Of a stretch of 64,000 bases of DNA, positions 51,505-60,571 are shown one piece after another; position 1 is the first letter of the stretch; each line of letters opens with the position of its first letter. Below the pieces are notes generated by a model that did no database searches, was not told where the DNA came from, and saw only the letters and a program-made list of their open reading frames with translations. The DNA lies in contig NZ_CP031168.1 in assembly GCF_022354825.1 (NCBI RefSeq), positions 7,306,501-7,370,500 of the forward strand. Direction: 5' to 3'. The position numbers were made by a program, and so were the translations under genes. The stretch is from Paenibacillus sp. H1-7. GTDB taxonomy: Bacteria > Bacillota > Bacilli > Paenibacillales > NBRC-103111.

Positions 51505-53184
51505 TTACTTCTTCATCTTAGCGTCATAAGCTGTTTGATAGATTTCCAAATAGCGCTTCAAATTCATATTTTCCAGGTTTTTCAGGTAACCGTCCCAGTC
51601 TTTATCCAAGTTTGCATCCCCGATGATGAAACGGGCGATCATTTCCTGAACATGGTCCGTTATCGTTTTCTCCAGATCTGCGAGCTCCATGGCCTGATCA
51701 TTGGTGAAGAACATTTGCGGCAGAACGGTATTCAAATTCTGTTTGTAAGGCTCATAGTTCTGTTTGGTTTGGTTATACAGGATCGTCTCTTGCGGATTTT
51801 TTGGATCAGCAACCTGGCCTAACCGCAAATCATTGGTTCTGAGCGTCGGTGCGGTTTGCGACCAGGAGACATTTTGTACCGTCGGCAGGATGACATCGGT
51901 CTTTTTCCAAATGGCCGGTTTTCCGTTAATGCCCAGCTCGCTTTTATCGGCGTATTTCCACTCAACATCCAGTCGGCCAATCGTTTCACGCATTGTCATT
52001 TCTTCATTGTACAGCAAATCTGCAAGCCGGAACGCGGCTTCCGGGTTTTTACTAGCTTTTGTAATAATAAAACGTCCTTGTCCCACGCTGTTGTTAAGCG
52101 GTGTAATTTGCACCCCTTTAGGTCCCTTAAGCGGCGGAACCGCAACTACATCAAGCCATCTGCCGCTAGGTCCGTTAAATGTCGTGAATACCCCGTTATG
52201 CTGAGCGATGGCCGCTCCTAGAATGTTGATGTCAGGATTTTCCCCCATCTGTCTCGCCTGATCTCTATCCTGCGTGAACGATTGCGGAGCGATCAGTCCT
52301 TCGACATACAGCTTGTGCAAGTAGGCCAAGCCATCTTTCCACTCCGGCTTATTGTAAGGGACATCCACTTTCCCATTGTTTACAAACAGCCGGTTCCAGT
52401 TGTTTTGTCCGACCCCGTTGGCGCTCGAGTCCAGAATAAAAGCATTCATAATAAATGAATCGATATTTACGTTAGGACCTACAGCCGCCCCTGCCATAGG
52501 AATCTCATCCGCCTTGCCGTTGCCGTTGGGATCCTTGGTCTTGAACGCTTTCAGCACTTCGTACAGCTCGTCGGTCGTCTTAGGTACAGCCAGTCCCAGT
52601 TTGTCCAGCCACGGCTTGTAGATCCACAGCTTCTGCGACATGGAGCAGTGGAAGCATTCGTTGACCATTGGCAGTGCATAAATCTTTCCTCCCGGCGCCG
52701 TAATGGCTTCTTTAACGCCCGAAACCTTTTCGAACATTTTCTTCGTCTCGACTCCATATTTGTCGATGTAAGGAGTAAGGTCAAGGAAATCCCCTTGAGT
52801 TCCATAGATGAGCTGCTGAGTAGGAGAAACTCCGAAGCCCATAATCACATCAGGCAAATCTCCGCTTCCCAGTACGAGATTCAGCTTCTCTGTAGCCGAT
52901 TTCTCCGGAGCAACATCCCATTCGATATGAATGTTCGTCTTCTCTTCAAGAAACTTGGTAAATTCATTTTTGGAGAAATCCTCTACGAACGGACTTCCCT
53001 TCACAAGAACCTTTATCGTCGTCTTTTCATTCGTGATCGGCAGCTGTCCGGCCGGATTCACCGTTACCTGCTGTGATTTCCCTGAAGCTTCTTTGGAATC
53101 TCCTTTATCCGCACAACCGCTTAGCAGCGTCGTGGTAGCTACCGCCAAGCCCAAGCCTACCGAAACCCATTTTTTCATCTGCAT
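51505..53184 (-). CDS. LplA-type ABC transporter substrate-binding lipoprotein
   Basis: A 559-residue binding protein with lipobox LLSGC. It is much larger than MalE-type proteins and belongs to the LplA/YtcQ group common in Paenibacillus, which usually bind plant polysaccharide fragments. The N-terminal core TTIKVLVKG and the TKTDVI-like calcium or sugar contact segments are typical. The ATG at 53184 lies about 10 bases after GGGGG; the upstream ATG at 53232 gives a non-signal extension. Last gene of the transporter operon, after its two permeases. Confidence 0.9.
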   Translation of the reverse strand: MQMKKWVSVGLGLAVATTTLLSGCADKGDSKEASGKSQQVTVNPAGQLPITNEKTTIKVLVKGSPFVEDFSKNEFTKFLEEKTNIHIEWDVAPEKSATEKLNLVLGSGDLPDVIMGFGVSPTQQLIYGTQGDFLDLTPYIDKYGVETKKMFEKVSGVKEAITAPGGKIYALPMVNECFHCSMSQKLWIYKPWLDKLGLAVPKTTDELYEVLKAFKTKDPNGNGKADEIPMAGAAVGPNVNIDSFIMNAFILDSSANGVGQNNWNRLFVNNGKVDVPYNKPEWKDGLAYLHKLYVEGLIAPQSFTQDRDQARQMGENPDINILGAAIAQHNGVFTTFNGPSGRWLDVVAVPPLKGPKGVQITPLNNSVGQGRFIITKASKNPEAAFRLADLLYNEEMTMRETIGRLDVEWKYADKSELGINGKPAIWKKTDVILPTVQNVSWSQTAPTLRTNDLRLGQVADPKNPQETILYNQTKQNYEPYKQNLNTVLPQMFFTNDQAMELADLEKTITDHVQEMIARFIIGDANLDKDWDGYLKNLENMNLKRYLEIYQTAYDAKMKK

Positions 53185-53240
53185 GCTGTTAATCCCCCTT
53201 TGAATTTTGCCAATCCATGACCACGTCATCATATAGCGTC

Positions 53241-54137
53241 TTAGCCTTTTAACGAACCGATCATAACACCCTTCACAAAATGCTTTTGTACAAACGGATA
53301 TACCACAAGCAGCGGAACCGATGATACTACAATGAGCGAGTATTTTAACAAAGACCGCAATCCTTCCCGGCTCGCTTGATCCTCTAAGTTGGATAACATG
53401 CTTACATCCACCTCGTTTTGTACGAGAATCTCCCTTAACACGAGCTGAAGCGGATACAAAGACGGCTGTTTCAAGTAAATCAAGGCATTAAAATATTGGT
53501 TCCAATACCCTACGGCCGAGTAGAGCATAATGACGGCAATAATCGGACCCGATAGCGGGATGACGATTTGCCATACGAATTTGAAATCATTGCAGCCGTC
53601 CAATTGGGCAGCCTCCAGCAATTCATCCGGTATCGTCGTCTTGAAATACGTACGCGCAATAATGACATTGAACACACTCAGGGCGCTAGGCAAAATCATG
53701 GCCCACACCGTATTTAACATGCCTAAATCTTTTACCAGAATATAGCTTGGAATCAATCCGCCGGAAAATATCGTAGTAAATACGAATAACAGCATGAAAG
53801 CGTTCTTACCGAACAAGTCTCTTCGCGCCAACGGATAAGCAGCCATAACCGTCAAGACAACATTGATCAAGGTTCCTGCAACCGTATAAAATACGGAGTT
53901 CCGAAACGAGCTCCAAATGAGCTTGTGCTTGAAAACCGCAGCATAGCCTTCAAGGCTTGGCTCAACGGGCCACAGCCATACTCGTCCCGAGGTCACCGCA
54001 TTCGGGCTGCTGAATGATGCGCTTACAATAAATAGAAGCGGATACAGCACCGTGATGAGGAATAGCGCAAGGATGACATAATTGATGATGTTAAACCAAC
54101 GGTCGGTTCTGCCTTCTTTTATATTGATGTAATCCAT
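53241..54137 (-). CDS. LplC-type ABC transporter permease
   Basis: A 298-residue permease with six helices, EAA loop LLEAAQLDGCNDFKFVWQIVIP, and the C-terminal KHFVKGVMIGSLKG typical of LplC/YtcP. It pairs with the LplB-type permease 24 bases upstream. GGGGAGG precedes the ATG. It probably imports an oligosaccharide chosen by the binding protein. Confidence 0.93.
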   Translation of the reverse strand: MDYINIKEGRTDRWFNIINYVILALFLITVLYPLLFIVSASFSSPNAVTSGRVWLWPVEPSLEGYAAVFKHKLIWSSFRNSVFYTVAGTLINVVLTVMAAYPLARRDLFGKNAFMLLFVFTTIFSGGLIPSYILVKDLGMLNTVWAMILPSALSVFNVIIARTYFKTTIPDELLEAAQLDGCNDFKFVWQIVIPLSGPIIAVIMLYSAVGYWNQYFNALIYLKQPSLYPLQLVLREILVQNEVDVSMLSNLEDQASREGLRSLLKYSLIVVSSVPLLVVYPFVQKHFVKGVMIGSLKG

Positions 54138-54161
54138 CTCGGTTTCCTCCCCTCTTCGGAT

Positions 54162-55136
54162 CTACCATAGGCTCTCCTGCTTCGCTCTTCTGGCGATGGA
54201 GTTGACCGTCACCAGCAGTACCAAGCCTACAACCGATTTGAATAAATTGATCGCCGTTGAGTAAGAGTAATTCATCGCTTGGGAAGCAAGCCCCACCTTG
54301 TACACGAACGTATCAATAACTTCGGATGTCCGTACGTTCAGTGAATTTTGCATCAACAGTACCTTCTCGAAGCCGAGATCAAGAATGTGCCCCGTATTCA
54401 TAATCAGCAATATAATCATGACCGGGATAATACTCGGAAGGTCGATATGGAACATCCGTTGAAATTTGTTGGCGCCGTCAATGACAGCCGCTTCGTGTTG
54501 AGCCGGGTCTACTCCGGCAAGGGCGGCCAAGTAAATGATGCAGGAGAAGCCCACGTTCTGCCAAATGCCGGACCAAACATAGATCGAGCTGAAATATTCC
54601 GGAATCGCCATGAAATTGATCGGTTCAAAGCCCAGCTGGACCAGCAGCAGATTCACAAGCCCTTTGCGCGGGTCAAGCAGCTCCAGAATGATGCCTACCA
54701 TAACAACCACGGAAATAAAATGCGGTGCGTAGGTAATCATTTGTACTGTTTTTTTGAAAAACTGGTTTTTTACATAATTCAACGATAACGCCAAAATGAT
54801 TGGAAACGGGATCCCGGCAAGCAAGCTATATATGCTAATGATCAGCGTATTTTTCATCAGCTTTCCAAACTCATAGGAATTGAAAAACCGGATAAAATGC
54901 TTGAAGCCTACCCACTCGCTTCCCGTAATTCCCTTGGATGCAATATAATCCTTAAACGCGATTTGCGCTCCATACATAGGATAATACTTGAATACAAGGA
55001 CGTAGATAACCGGAAGTGCGAGCAAAGTGTACAATTGCCAGCTTCGCTTCAGCTGCTTCCAGCGGGAAACCTGCTGACTTCTGGTCTTTGTTACACTGCC
55101 GTTTTCCGCCTTTACCGTTGCAACCGCTTTCGTCAT
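54162..55136 (-). CDS. LplB-type ABC transporter permease
   Basis: A 324-residue permease of the LplB/YteP group: N-terminal segment before the first helix, six helices, EAA-like loop (HEAAVIDGANKFQRMFHIDLP). AAGGAG lies ahead of the ATG. First gene of the transporter unit. No ATPase is encoded here; such permeases commonly use a shared MsmX/MsmK-type ATPase. Upstream is the structured element at 55280-55517 and the AraC-type sensor gene. Confidence 0.93.
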   Translation of the reverse strand: MTKAVATVKAENGSVTKTRSQQVSRWKQLKRSWQLYTLLALPVIYVLVFKYYPMYGAQIAFKDYIASKGITGSEWVGFKHFIRFFNSYEFGKLMKNTLIISIYSLLAGIPFPIILALSLNYVKNQFFKKTVQMITYAPHFISVVVMVGIILELLDPRKGLVNLLLVQLGFEPINFMAIPEYFSSIYVWSGIWQNVGFSCIIYLAALAGVDPAQHEAAVIDGANKFQRMFHIDLPSIIPVMIILLIMNTGHILDLGFEKVLLMQNSLNVRTSEVIDTFVYKVGLASQAMNYSYSTAINLFKSVVGLVLLVTVNSIARRAKQESLW

Positions 55137-55269
55137 GCGTTTGTCTCCTTTCTTTTCTGAATACGTTCATCATAAGAGGAACGGCCCGAAGACGGTAGAA
55201 GAAAGCGTTTAAATGCTGTGCAATAGTTAGGATTTTACCTTTTGCACTTCGATATTTTCTATACAAAAG

Positions 55270-55296
55270 TAAAGAAAAACGGCTTATTCAGCCGTG
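55270..55296 (-). terminator. Terminator of the AraC-type regulator gene
   Basis: On the minus strand CGGCT-GAATA-AGCCG is followed by TTTTTCTTT. The same 17-base hairpin sequence recurs at 55501-55517, at the very end of the AraC gene. Confidence 0.7.
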
Positions 55297-55517
55297 AGGG
55301 TGTTGAGAAACCAATGAAAATCGAAATTTATTATATACTCCGGTGGGATATGCCCCTCCAGCCGCTGTTGAAACCTGTGATTCTGATTAGAATAAGCGGT
55401 ATTTTCACAGGTTTCAAAGGCGGACGTAAACTCCTCCGAGGCATATTCCCACCTACCTATTACAAAAATTTTGAGAAAGTAAGGCTTCTCAGCAGTCTGC
55501 CGGCTTATTCAGCCGTG
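55280..55517. mobile_element. 204-bp structured insertion flanked by 17-bp direct repeats
   Basis: The repeats CGGCTTATTCAGCCGTG at 55280-55296 and 55501-55517 are identical. Between them lies a nested stem: GGTGGGATATGCC (55342) with GGCATATTCCCACC (55440-55453), and inside it a perfect 13-bp pair (55368-55380 with 55405-55417). The ends share an imperfect inverted repeat (GTTGAGAAACC and, inverted, GCTGAGAAGCC). It codes for nothing. A MITE-like element fits best; a structured 3-prime RNA is the alternative. Confidence 0.55.
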
Positions 55518-57854
55518 TTTTTCAAGTATCAGCTTCTTATAAACGGTAGGACTAACCCCATGCAGCCGTTTGAACGCTCTGCTAAACGTACTGTGTGAGC
55601 TGTAGCCGACATGCTCGGAAATCTCGTTTACCGTCTGACCTGTCGAATGAAGCAGCACTTTGGCCTGCTCCATACGAAGATTCTCTAAATAATCCGAGAA
55701 ATTAATGCCGGTTTGCTCTTTGAAAAATTGGGATAAATACACTTTGGATATCCGCATTTGATCGGCTACTTTGTCAAGACAAAGCTCGCTGTCCATATAC
55801 GAGTTTTGAAGCAAGGAAATTATCGTCTCGATCAGCTCTACATTTTGACTCTTCTTATTTTCGTTCGCGTTGTCACATACCCATTGGAACGTAGCTTTAA
55901 TCGATTCAAAATTTTTGCACATGCTGTCGTAGGAATCGTTGCTGCCATGCAGCGCAGTCATTTGGTTGTACACGTTCTGAAGATCGAGCTCCATCTGCGG
56001 CAGCAGCTTTACCAGGCAGCCCCACATTTCGAACAGAAACAGCTTCATAACCGATATCGACAGATGCCGGTGCTCGAAGTTTTCGCGGTATAGCTCGTCC
56101 AGCACATAGTTGACCTCGGTTTGATCGCCTGCTTTTGCCAAGTGAATTAATCGAGTCTCGACATCCTGAGGAAAGTAGTAATGGTTCATATCGGTAGGGA
56201 GCTCGTCATACCATAGTCCCCCTTCTTTGTTGTTCCATATTTGCGCATTTAACGCTTCACGTGCCTGCTCATAAGACCGGGAAATCCCTGTGAGACTGTC
56301 ACACACCCCGCCCATGCCATAGACAGGCACAAGCTTGAGCTGTTCGGCAATGTTCTCTTTCGTTTCCTTCAGCTTCTGCTCGACATAATCTTTGTAGAAC
56401 CCGACTTGCTCCTCTTTATAAATAAAAAGCACGGCAAATTGATCATCGGCTATATCATAAACGAAGCCATCGTAATCCATTGATTTGCGCAGAGTCTCTT
56501 TGGCCAACACCCGCTTCATATCGAGCTCCTCAAGCAGATCGCTGCTGTAGCCATTATCGAAGCCTCGTAAATGAACGATCGTTACCATATAGGACATCCC
56601 TTGCAAATCCAGTCCGACATGCTTTAGCAGCACATCCGCATCGCGTGCAGAGACGAATTGACCGTTAAGAAGCCGTTGAAAATACGCCGCCCGCAAAAGA
56701 GGAACCTGTTGTGAGATCTCGGCTTGGAGCCGATGATTATTTTGAAACAGACCGCTGACCGTTTCACCTATAAACCCTAAGGCATCCCGCTGCTGTGAAA
56801 GCGCATCCGTTTTTTCCAATATCATATTCACAATCTTCCGAAGCGGACGGCTGTTGCGGTATGCTAATACATAAGCGATGAAAATCCCTGCAACGAGGAA
56901 CACACAGGCGAAAGTAAAAATAATTTTTTGGATATAGCGAACCTTGGCTAATACGACAGACGTCGGCTGCCCGACCAAATAAGTCCATCCGTTATAGCTG
57001 GATTTCGTATAGGTAACCATCATCGGTTTGGCATCCAGCTCTTGTTCTATTACTCCTTTGGAGCCCGTCAGCTGTTTGATATCAAAGGGGAGATCCGTTC
57101 CCGTTCCGGCAGACAAGGAACTAATAATTTTACCTTCATTGTCTAATATATAAGCCCAACCGCCCTCCGAAATATGAATCCCTTGAAACAGCTTCTGAAT
57201 CTCCCTCTGATCGATCATTACGGCGATAACCCCCTGAGGACTCCCCGGGTACCCAATCGATTGGAGATAGGTGAGCATCGAATACGGTATCCCTTGCAGC
57301 GTTACGTCTTGGGCGGGCAGCATATGCCGCGTATGGAATTGATTAGCGATTAGGGAGGACCACTTTTTAGCATCGATTTCATTATAGTTGGCAACCGTTT
57401 TAAAAAAATGCTCATACGTGTAGCTTGCCCCCGGGGTAAACACCATTTCGCTGTTTTTAAACAAGACGTAATAATTAAAGACGAAGTTGTTGGACAGCTT
57501 ATAATCGTATAGGCTCTTGTTCATGTCCATAATTCGGTAAGTATTCGTCCCGATAAACGGGTTGACGACCGGTTGAAACTGAATGATTCGCGTATCTGCC
57601 GCGAGCTGCTGGGTAATGGAAGCCAGCTCCTCCAGCCTTCGATCCAGCACATCCTTACTTTGTTCAAGCAGGTTCATATGACTCTCAGTCGCTTCTCTCT
57701 CTATCAATACAATCGTCTTCTGATAGATCATCCAGCCGATCAACATGGCAAATATAAGAAATACAAGATATGGAATGAGAAGACGGGCAAAGAGACGGTG
57801 CCTTCCCTTGGCACGTATTGCATCGCTTTTTATAAGCAACGGAGATACCCCCAA
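55509..57854 (-). CDS. AraC-family regulator with membrane sensor domain (YesN-like)
   Basis: A 781-residue one-component regulator. A helix near residues 27-47 and another near 310-330 bracket an extracytoplasmic Cache-like sensor. The middle is a diverged, cytoplasmic linker domain; residues 680-780 are an AraC HTH pair (RISKVYLSQFFKEQTG and VNEISEHVGYSSHSTFSRAF). This type sits next to LplABC transporters and activates them on sensing extracellular oligosaccharides. The start is TTG 57854 (GGAG 10 bases upstream); a TTG five codons on (57839), 8 bases after GGGGG, is an alternative. Transcribed in the same direction as the transporter, which lies behind it. Confidence 0.9.
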   Translation of the reverse strand: MGVSPLLIKSDAIRAKGRHRLFARLLIPYLVFLIFAMLIGWMIYQKTIVLIEREATESHMNLLEQSKDVLDRRLEELASITQQLAADTRIIQFQPVVNPFIGTNTYRIMDMNKSLYDYKLSNNFVFNYYVLFKNSEMVFTPGASYTYEHFFKTVANYNEIDAKKWSSLIANQFHTRHMLPAQDVTLQGIPYSMLTYLQSIGYPGSPQGVIAVMIDQREIQKLFQGIHISEGGWAYILDNEGKIISSLSAGTGTDLPFDIKQLTGSKGVIEQELDAKPMMVTYTKSSYNGWTYLVGQPTSVVLAKVRYIQKIIFTFACVFLVAGIFIAYVLAYRNSRPLRKIVNMILEKTDALSQQRDALGFIGETVSGLFQNNHRLQAEISQQVPLLRAAYFQRLLNGQFVSARDADVLLKHVGLDLQGMSYMVTIVHLRGFDNGYSSDLLEELDMKRVLAKETLRKSMDYDGFVYDIADDQFAVLFIYKEEQVGFYKDYVEQKLKETKENIAEQLKLVPVYGMGGVCDSLTGISRSYEQAREALNAQIWNNKEGGLWYDELPTDMNHYYFPQDVETRLIHLAKAGDQTEVNYVLDELYRENFEHRHLSISVMKLFLFEMWGCLVKLLPQMELDLQNVYNQMTALHGSNDSYDSMCKNFESIKATFQWVCDNANENKKSQNVELIETIISLLQNSYMDSELCLDKVADQMRISKVYLSQFFKEQTGINFSDYLENLRMEQAKVLLHSTGQTVNEISEHVGYSSHSTFSRAFKRLHGVSPTVYKKLILEKHG

Positions 57855-58020
57855 TTCAAATGGACTCCAGCTTGATGAGCTGCTGCCGGACCCTGGAGCT
57901 CGCTAGTATTTTAGACTCATTTTCAAAATGTAAGTGCTTCCTTTCACACATTATACCATATCTTCCTGTCGAAAATTGACGTTAAATAATCTTTTAAGAT
58001 GGTTTACTAGAGTGAACAAA

Positions 58021-58051
58021 AAAAGAGCTTCACCTTATTCAGATGAAGCCC
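58021..58051 (-). terminator. Terminator of the Nudix gene
   Basis: GAGCTTCA pairs with TGAAGCCC around a 11-base loop; on the minus strand seven Ts follow. Confidence 0.75.
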
Positions 58052-58099
58052 TTAAAGAAATATTCCTTATGTATAAAAGATCAGCCGCACTCTCTGCTC

Positions 58100-58582
58100 C
58101 TAAATCCTTCTCGCCAGCTTCAGAACAAACTCCGGCTTCGTAACATAATCCATATAATGGATAGCGCCTTTGAAATCCAAATAGGCTTGATATCGCGTCC
58201 GGATAGCCGATGACGTAATCATATCGAGAACGTGCTCCTTAGAAACCCAGCGGCTTTCCGATGTTTCCTCCGACGTGCACAGCTGTCCTCCCACGGGCTT
58301 GCAAATGAAATCGAGCATGACTTTTGTCGGAACGTCGGTAACGCCGTCATGCCATTTGTAGCCGGAAGTATTCGAGTACACTCCGATCAGCTGTTCAACA
58401 ACCGTATCGATCCCGCTCTCTTCTTTGATCTCTCTGCATAATGCATCGATCAGATTTTCTCCCGCCTCCACCTGCCCGCCGGGATATACCCAGCCTTCAT
58501 TGTGGGTTTTGACCAGCAAAATTTCTCCTTGCCCGTTCTCTACAATCCCTCCGACCGCTACAATATGAGTTGGCATTGCCAT
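58100..58582 (-). CDS. Nudix hydrolase
   Basis: A 160-residue Nudix protein with box GGQVEAGENLIDALCREIKEESG at about residues 35-57. It has an extra C-terminal helical segment. The ATG at 58582 lies 8 bases after GGAGG. Monocistronic. It differs in sequence from the Nudix gene at 50831 and is not a recent duplicate. Substrate unknown. Confidence 0.88.
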   Translation of the reverse strand: MAMPTHIVAVGGIVENGQGEILLVKTHNEGWVYPGGQVEAGENLIDALCREIKEESGIDTVVEQLIGVYSNTSGYKWHDGVTDVPTKVMLDFICKPVGGQLCTSEETSESRWVSKEHVLDMITSSAIRTRYQAYLDFKGAIHYMDYVTKPEFVLKLARRI

Positions 58583-58773
58583 GGTCATTACCTCCTAGAA
58601 TTAGTTTGTTTGAGACGTTTTCCACCTACCTTCTATATTTGTATATATTTCCACCTGCATCAATGGGCGGCTCCTGATAACTGCCTCACTTTGATTCTAT
58701 GAGCTTGGCGGGCTATCTTCACAAAAAAAGCGGCAGCAGAGTGAACGTTCCCGCTGCGCGCTTGCACACAAAC

Positions 58774-58797
58774 AAGGGCCGCCAATCGGCAGCCCTT
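58774..58797 (-). terminator. Possible terminator of the oxidoreductase operon
   Basis: AAGGGC-GCC pairs with GGC-GCCCTT. On the minus strand only GTTTGTG follows, so its strength is doubtful. Confidence 0.5.
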
Positions 58798-58827
58798 AAC
58801 CTCAATATTTTCTTCCGAACCTCTGAC

Positions 58828-59148
58828 CTAATTCCTCTCTTGAGCCAGCGCCTGAAAATCGATTTCCAGAAACCGCGTCACTTCCGTCTCCCAACGATCC
58901 CGGACGAAGCTGACATGCGCCGGGTGCGCGTTATACGCCTCATAGGCCGCCTGATCAGCAAACTCCATGGAGAAGCCGAAATCATAATCGTTCTTCGCGC
59001 TGACCTGTCTCAGCACTTCAAATTGCTCCACTTGCGGAATCGAGGTGAGAATCGACTGGCCATCCGCTAAAAACTTCTCCTCTTCCCGCGAGCCGCGCTC
59101 ATGCCGGAGGCAGAAAATAACCATATGACGAATTCGTTGCCGGTCCAT
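58828..59148 (-). CDS. Dabb (stress-responsive alpha/beta barrel) protein
   Basis: A 106-residue protein with the Dabb ferredoxin-like fold: IRHMVIFCL at the start and DYDFGFSMEFADQAAYEAYNAHPAHVSFV at about residues 55-80. These proteins are dimers of unclear role, often next to sugar oxidoreductases. AAGGAG precedes the ATG. It begins 15 bases after the Gfo/Idh/MocA gene and is co-transcribed with it. Confidence 0.88.
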   Translation of the reverse strand: MDRQRIRHMVIFCLRHERGSREEEKFLADGQSILTSIPQVEQFEVLRQVSAKNDYDFGFSMEFADQAAYEAYNAHPAHVSFVRDRWETEVTRFLEIDFQALAQERN

Positions 59149-59163
59149 ATCGATCGCTCCTTA

Positions 59164-60276
59164 TTAAATATAATTGCTTTTCGTATCAAAAATGTGCGGG
59201 TCGAGCTTGTTCCAAGGCTCAAAGGTCGTCGTCAGGGTGCAGCGCTGCCCGCTTTCGGCCGACTGGTAGGCCGCGAACATGATTTCATGCACGTGCAGCT
59301 GCAGACGTCCGGACGGCTTCGGCTGCTCGCCTGTGCGCAAGCAGTGGACGAAGTGACTCATGATGTCGCGCTCGGAATCGATGGATGGCAGCAGCTTCGG
59401 CGCATAGCAATCCGAATAGCCGCGCCAGGTAACCGATTCTGCGTCCGGGATCGGCGCTAGAGGGGAATGCACCACGAGCGGGAACCCGCCGTCGTTGACC
59501 GCAATCGTTCCTTTACGGCCGTAAATGAGCGTGTTGTTCTGCTTGATGGAGGTCCCCCACAATGTCCGGATGACCGCGTGCTGCCCTCCCGTGAACGTCA
59601 GGATAACGGTAGCGTTATCGTCTACGTCGCTTTGAATTTGCTTGCCGCCGTTCACAATCCGCTTCGGGATGATTGTGTTCACTTCCGCCATAACGCTTTG
59701 CGCCGGACCCAGCATGGAGATCAGCCTGCTTATGGGATAAACCATGCAATCGAGAATGGCTCCGCCGTGCGAGATTTCCTTGTTATAATACCAGTTGTCC
59801 CTTCCCGGTCCGGGAATGTTCAGCTGTGCTTCAGCTCCCGTAATTTTGCCAATAACCTCTTCACTGACATAAGGTATGGCCGACATAAAGCTTGGGTTCA
59901 GATCATAGGGCAAGTTCATCAATGTTTTATTGTTGGCTTCGGCCAGCTCCACCATTCGTTTGCAGTCCTCGAAAGTGGTAGCCATCGGCTTTTCATTGAG
60001 AACGTGAAGCCCTCTTTCCAGTGCGGCCATGACCACTTCGGCATGTACCGAGTGAGGGGTCGTGACGACAACCGCATCGAGCTCCTCCTCGTCCATCATG
60101 CGAAGGTAATCGTCATACCAGCGCGGTATGCCATAGACTTTAGCCTTCTTCTCCGCATTGTCCAAATGTCTGGCGCAGGTTGCCACGAAGGATACCTGCT
60201 CGAGCTTCGCCGCCTGTTCAAAAAAGCGGTTGCTGATATCCCCGCTTCCTACCATCCCTAATTTGATCGGTTTCAT
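59164..60276 (-). CDS. Gfo/Idh/MocA-family oxidoreductase
   Basis: A 370-residue NAD(P)-dependent dehydrogenase. The Rossmann loop GMVGSGDISNRF opens the protein; the EKP motif (LNEKPMATT) lies at about residue 96-104, and the C-terminal half is the substrate domain with the His-type catalytic region GGAILDCMVYP. Members oxidise sugars, inositols or their derivatives. The ATG at 60276 lies 7 bases after GGGGAGG; an in-frame start at 60360 is unsupported. It heads a two-gene operon with the Dabb gene. Confidence 0.92.
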   Translation of the reverse strand: MKPIKLGMVGSGDISNRFFEQAAKLEQVSFVATCARHLDNAEKKAKVYGIPRWYDDYLRMMDEEELDAVVVTTPHSVHAEVVMAALERGLHVLNEKPMATTFEDCKRMVELAEANNKTLMNLPYDLNPSFMSAIPYVSEEVIGKITGAEAQLNIPGPGRDNWYYNKEISHGGAILDCMVYPISRLISMLGPAQSVMAEVNTIIPKRIVNGGKQIQSDVDDNATVILTFTGGQHAVIRTLWGTSIKQNNTLIYGRKGTIAVNDGGFPLVVHSPLAPIPDAESVTWRGYSDCYAPKLLPSIDSERDIMSHFVHCLRTGEQPKPSGRLQLHVHEIMFAAYQSAESGQRCTLTTTFEPWNKLDPHIFDTKSNYI

Positions 60277-60479
60277 GCCGCATCCTCCCCTTGTAGTTAC
60301 TGCCGGTAAAAGGTCCGGCCGATGCACTTTCACGCACCATCCTGCGATATCTCGTCTCATTATAAGCGACTTTACGAAGGGTGGAAATGACTGAATATTT
60401 CGTAAGTTAGTATCTTCTTGTAAAGTGCCTCCGTCGGTACACCTTACCTTTTGTATACTTATGCAATCTGATGTAACTG

Positions 60480-60509
60480 CTTACAAATGAACTCCCGTTT
60501 CCTTATAAT
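60480..60509 (+). promoter_or_regulatory. Possible promoter of the aldo/keto reductase gene
   Basis: TATAAT at 60504-60509 is exact; the only -35 candidate is CTTACA at 60480-60485 with an 18-base spacer, so the -35 is weak. It lies 63 bases before the gene. Confidence 0.4.
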
Positions 60510-60571
60510 TAGAAAAAGGACAACCCGCATTATCGGATTGGGAGAACCTACAGAACAGGAGCTGATTCACG

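Noticed and set aside
58100..58582. Recent duplication of the Nudix gene at 50831
   Set aside because: Apart from the Nudix box the two proteins share little sequence.
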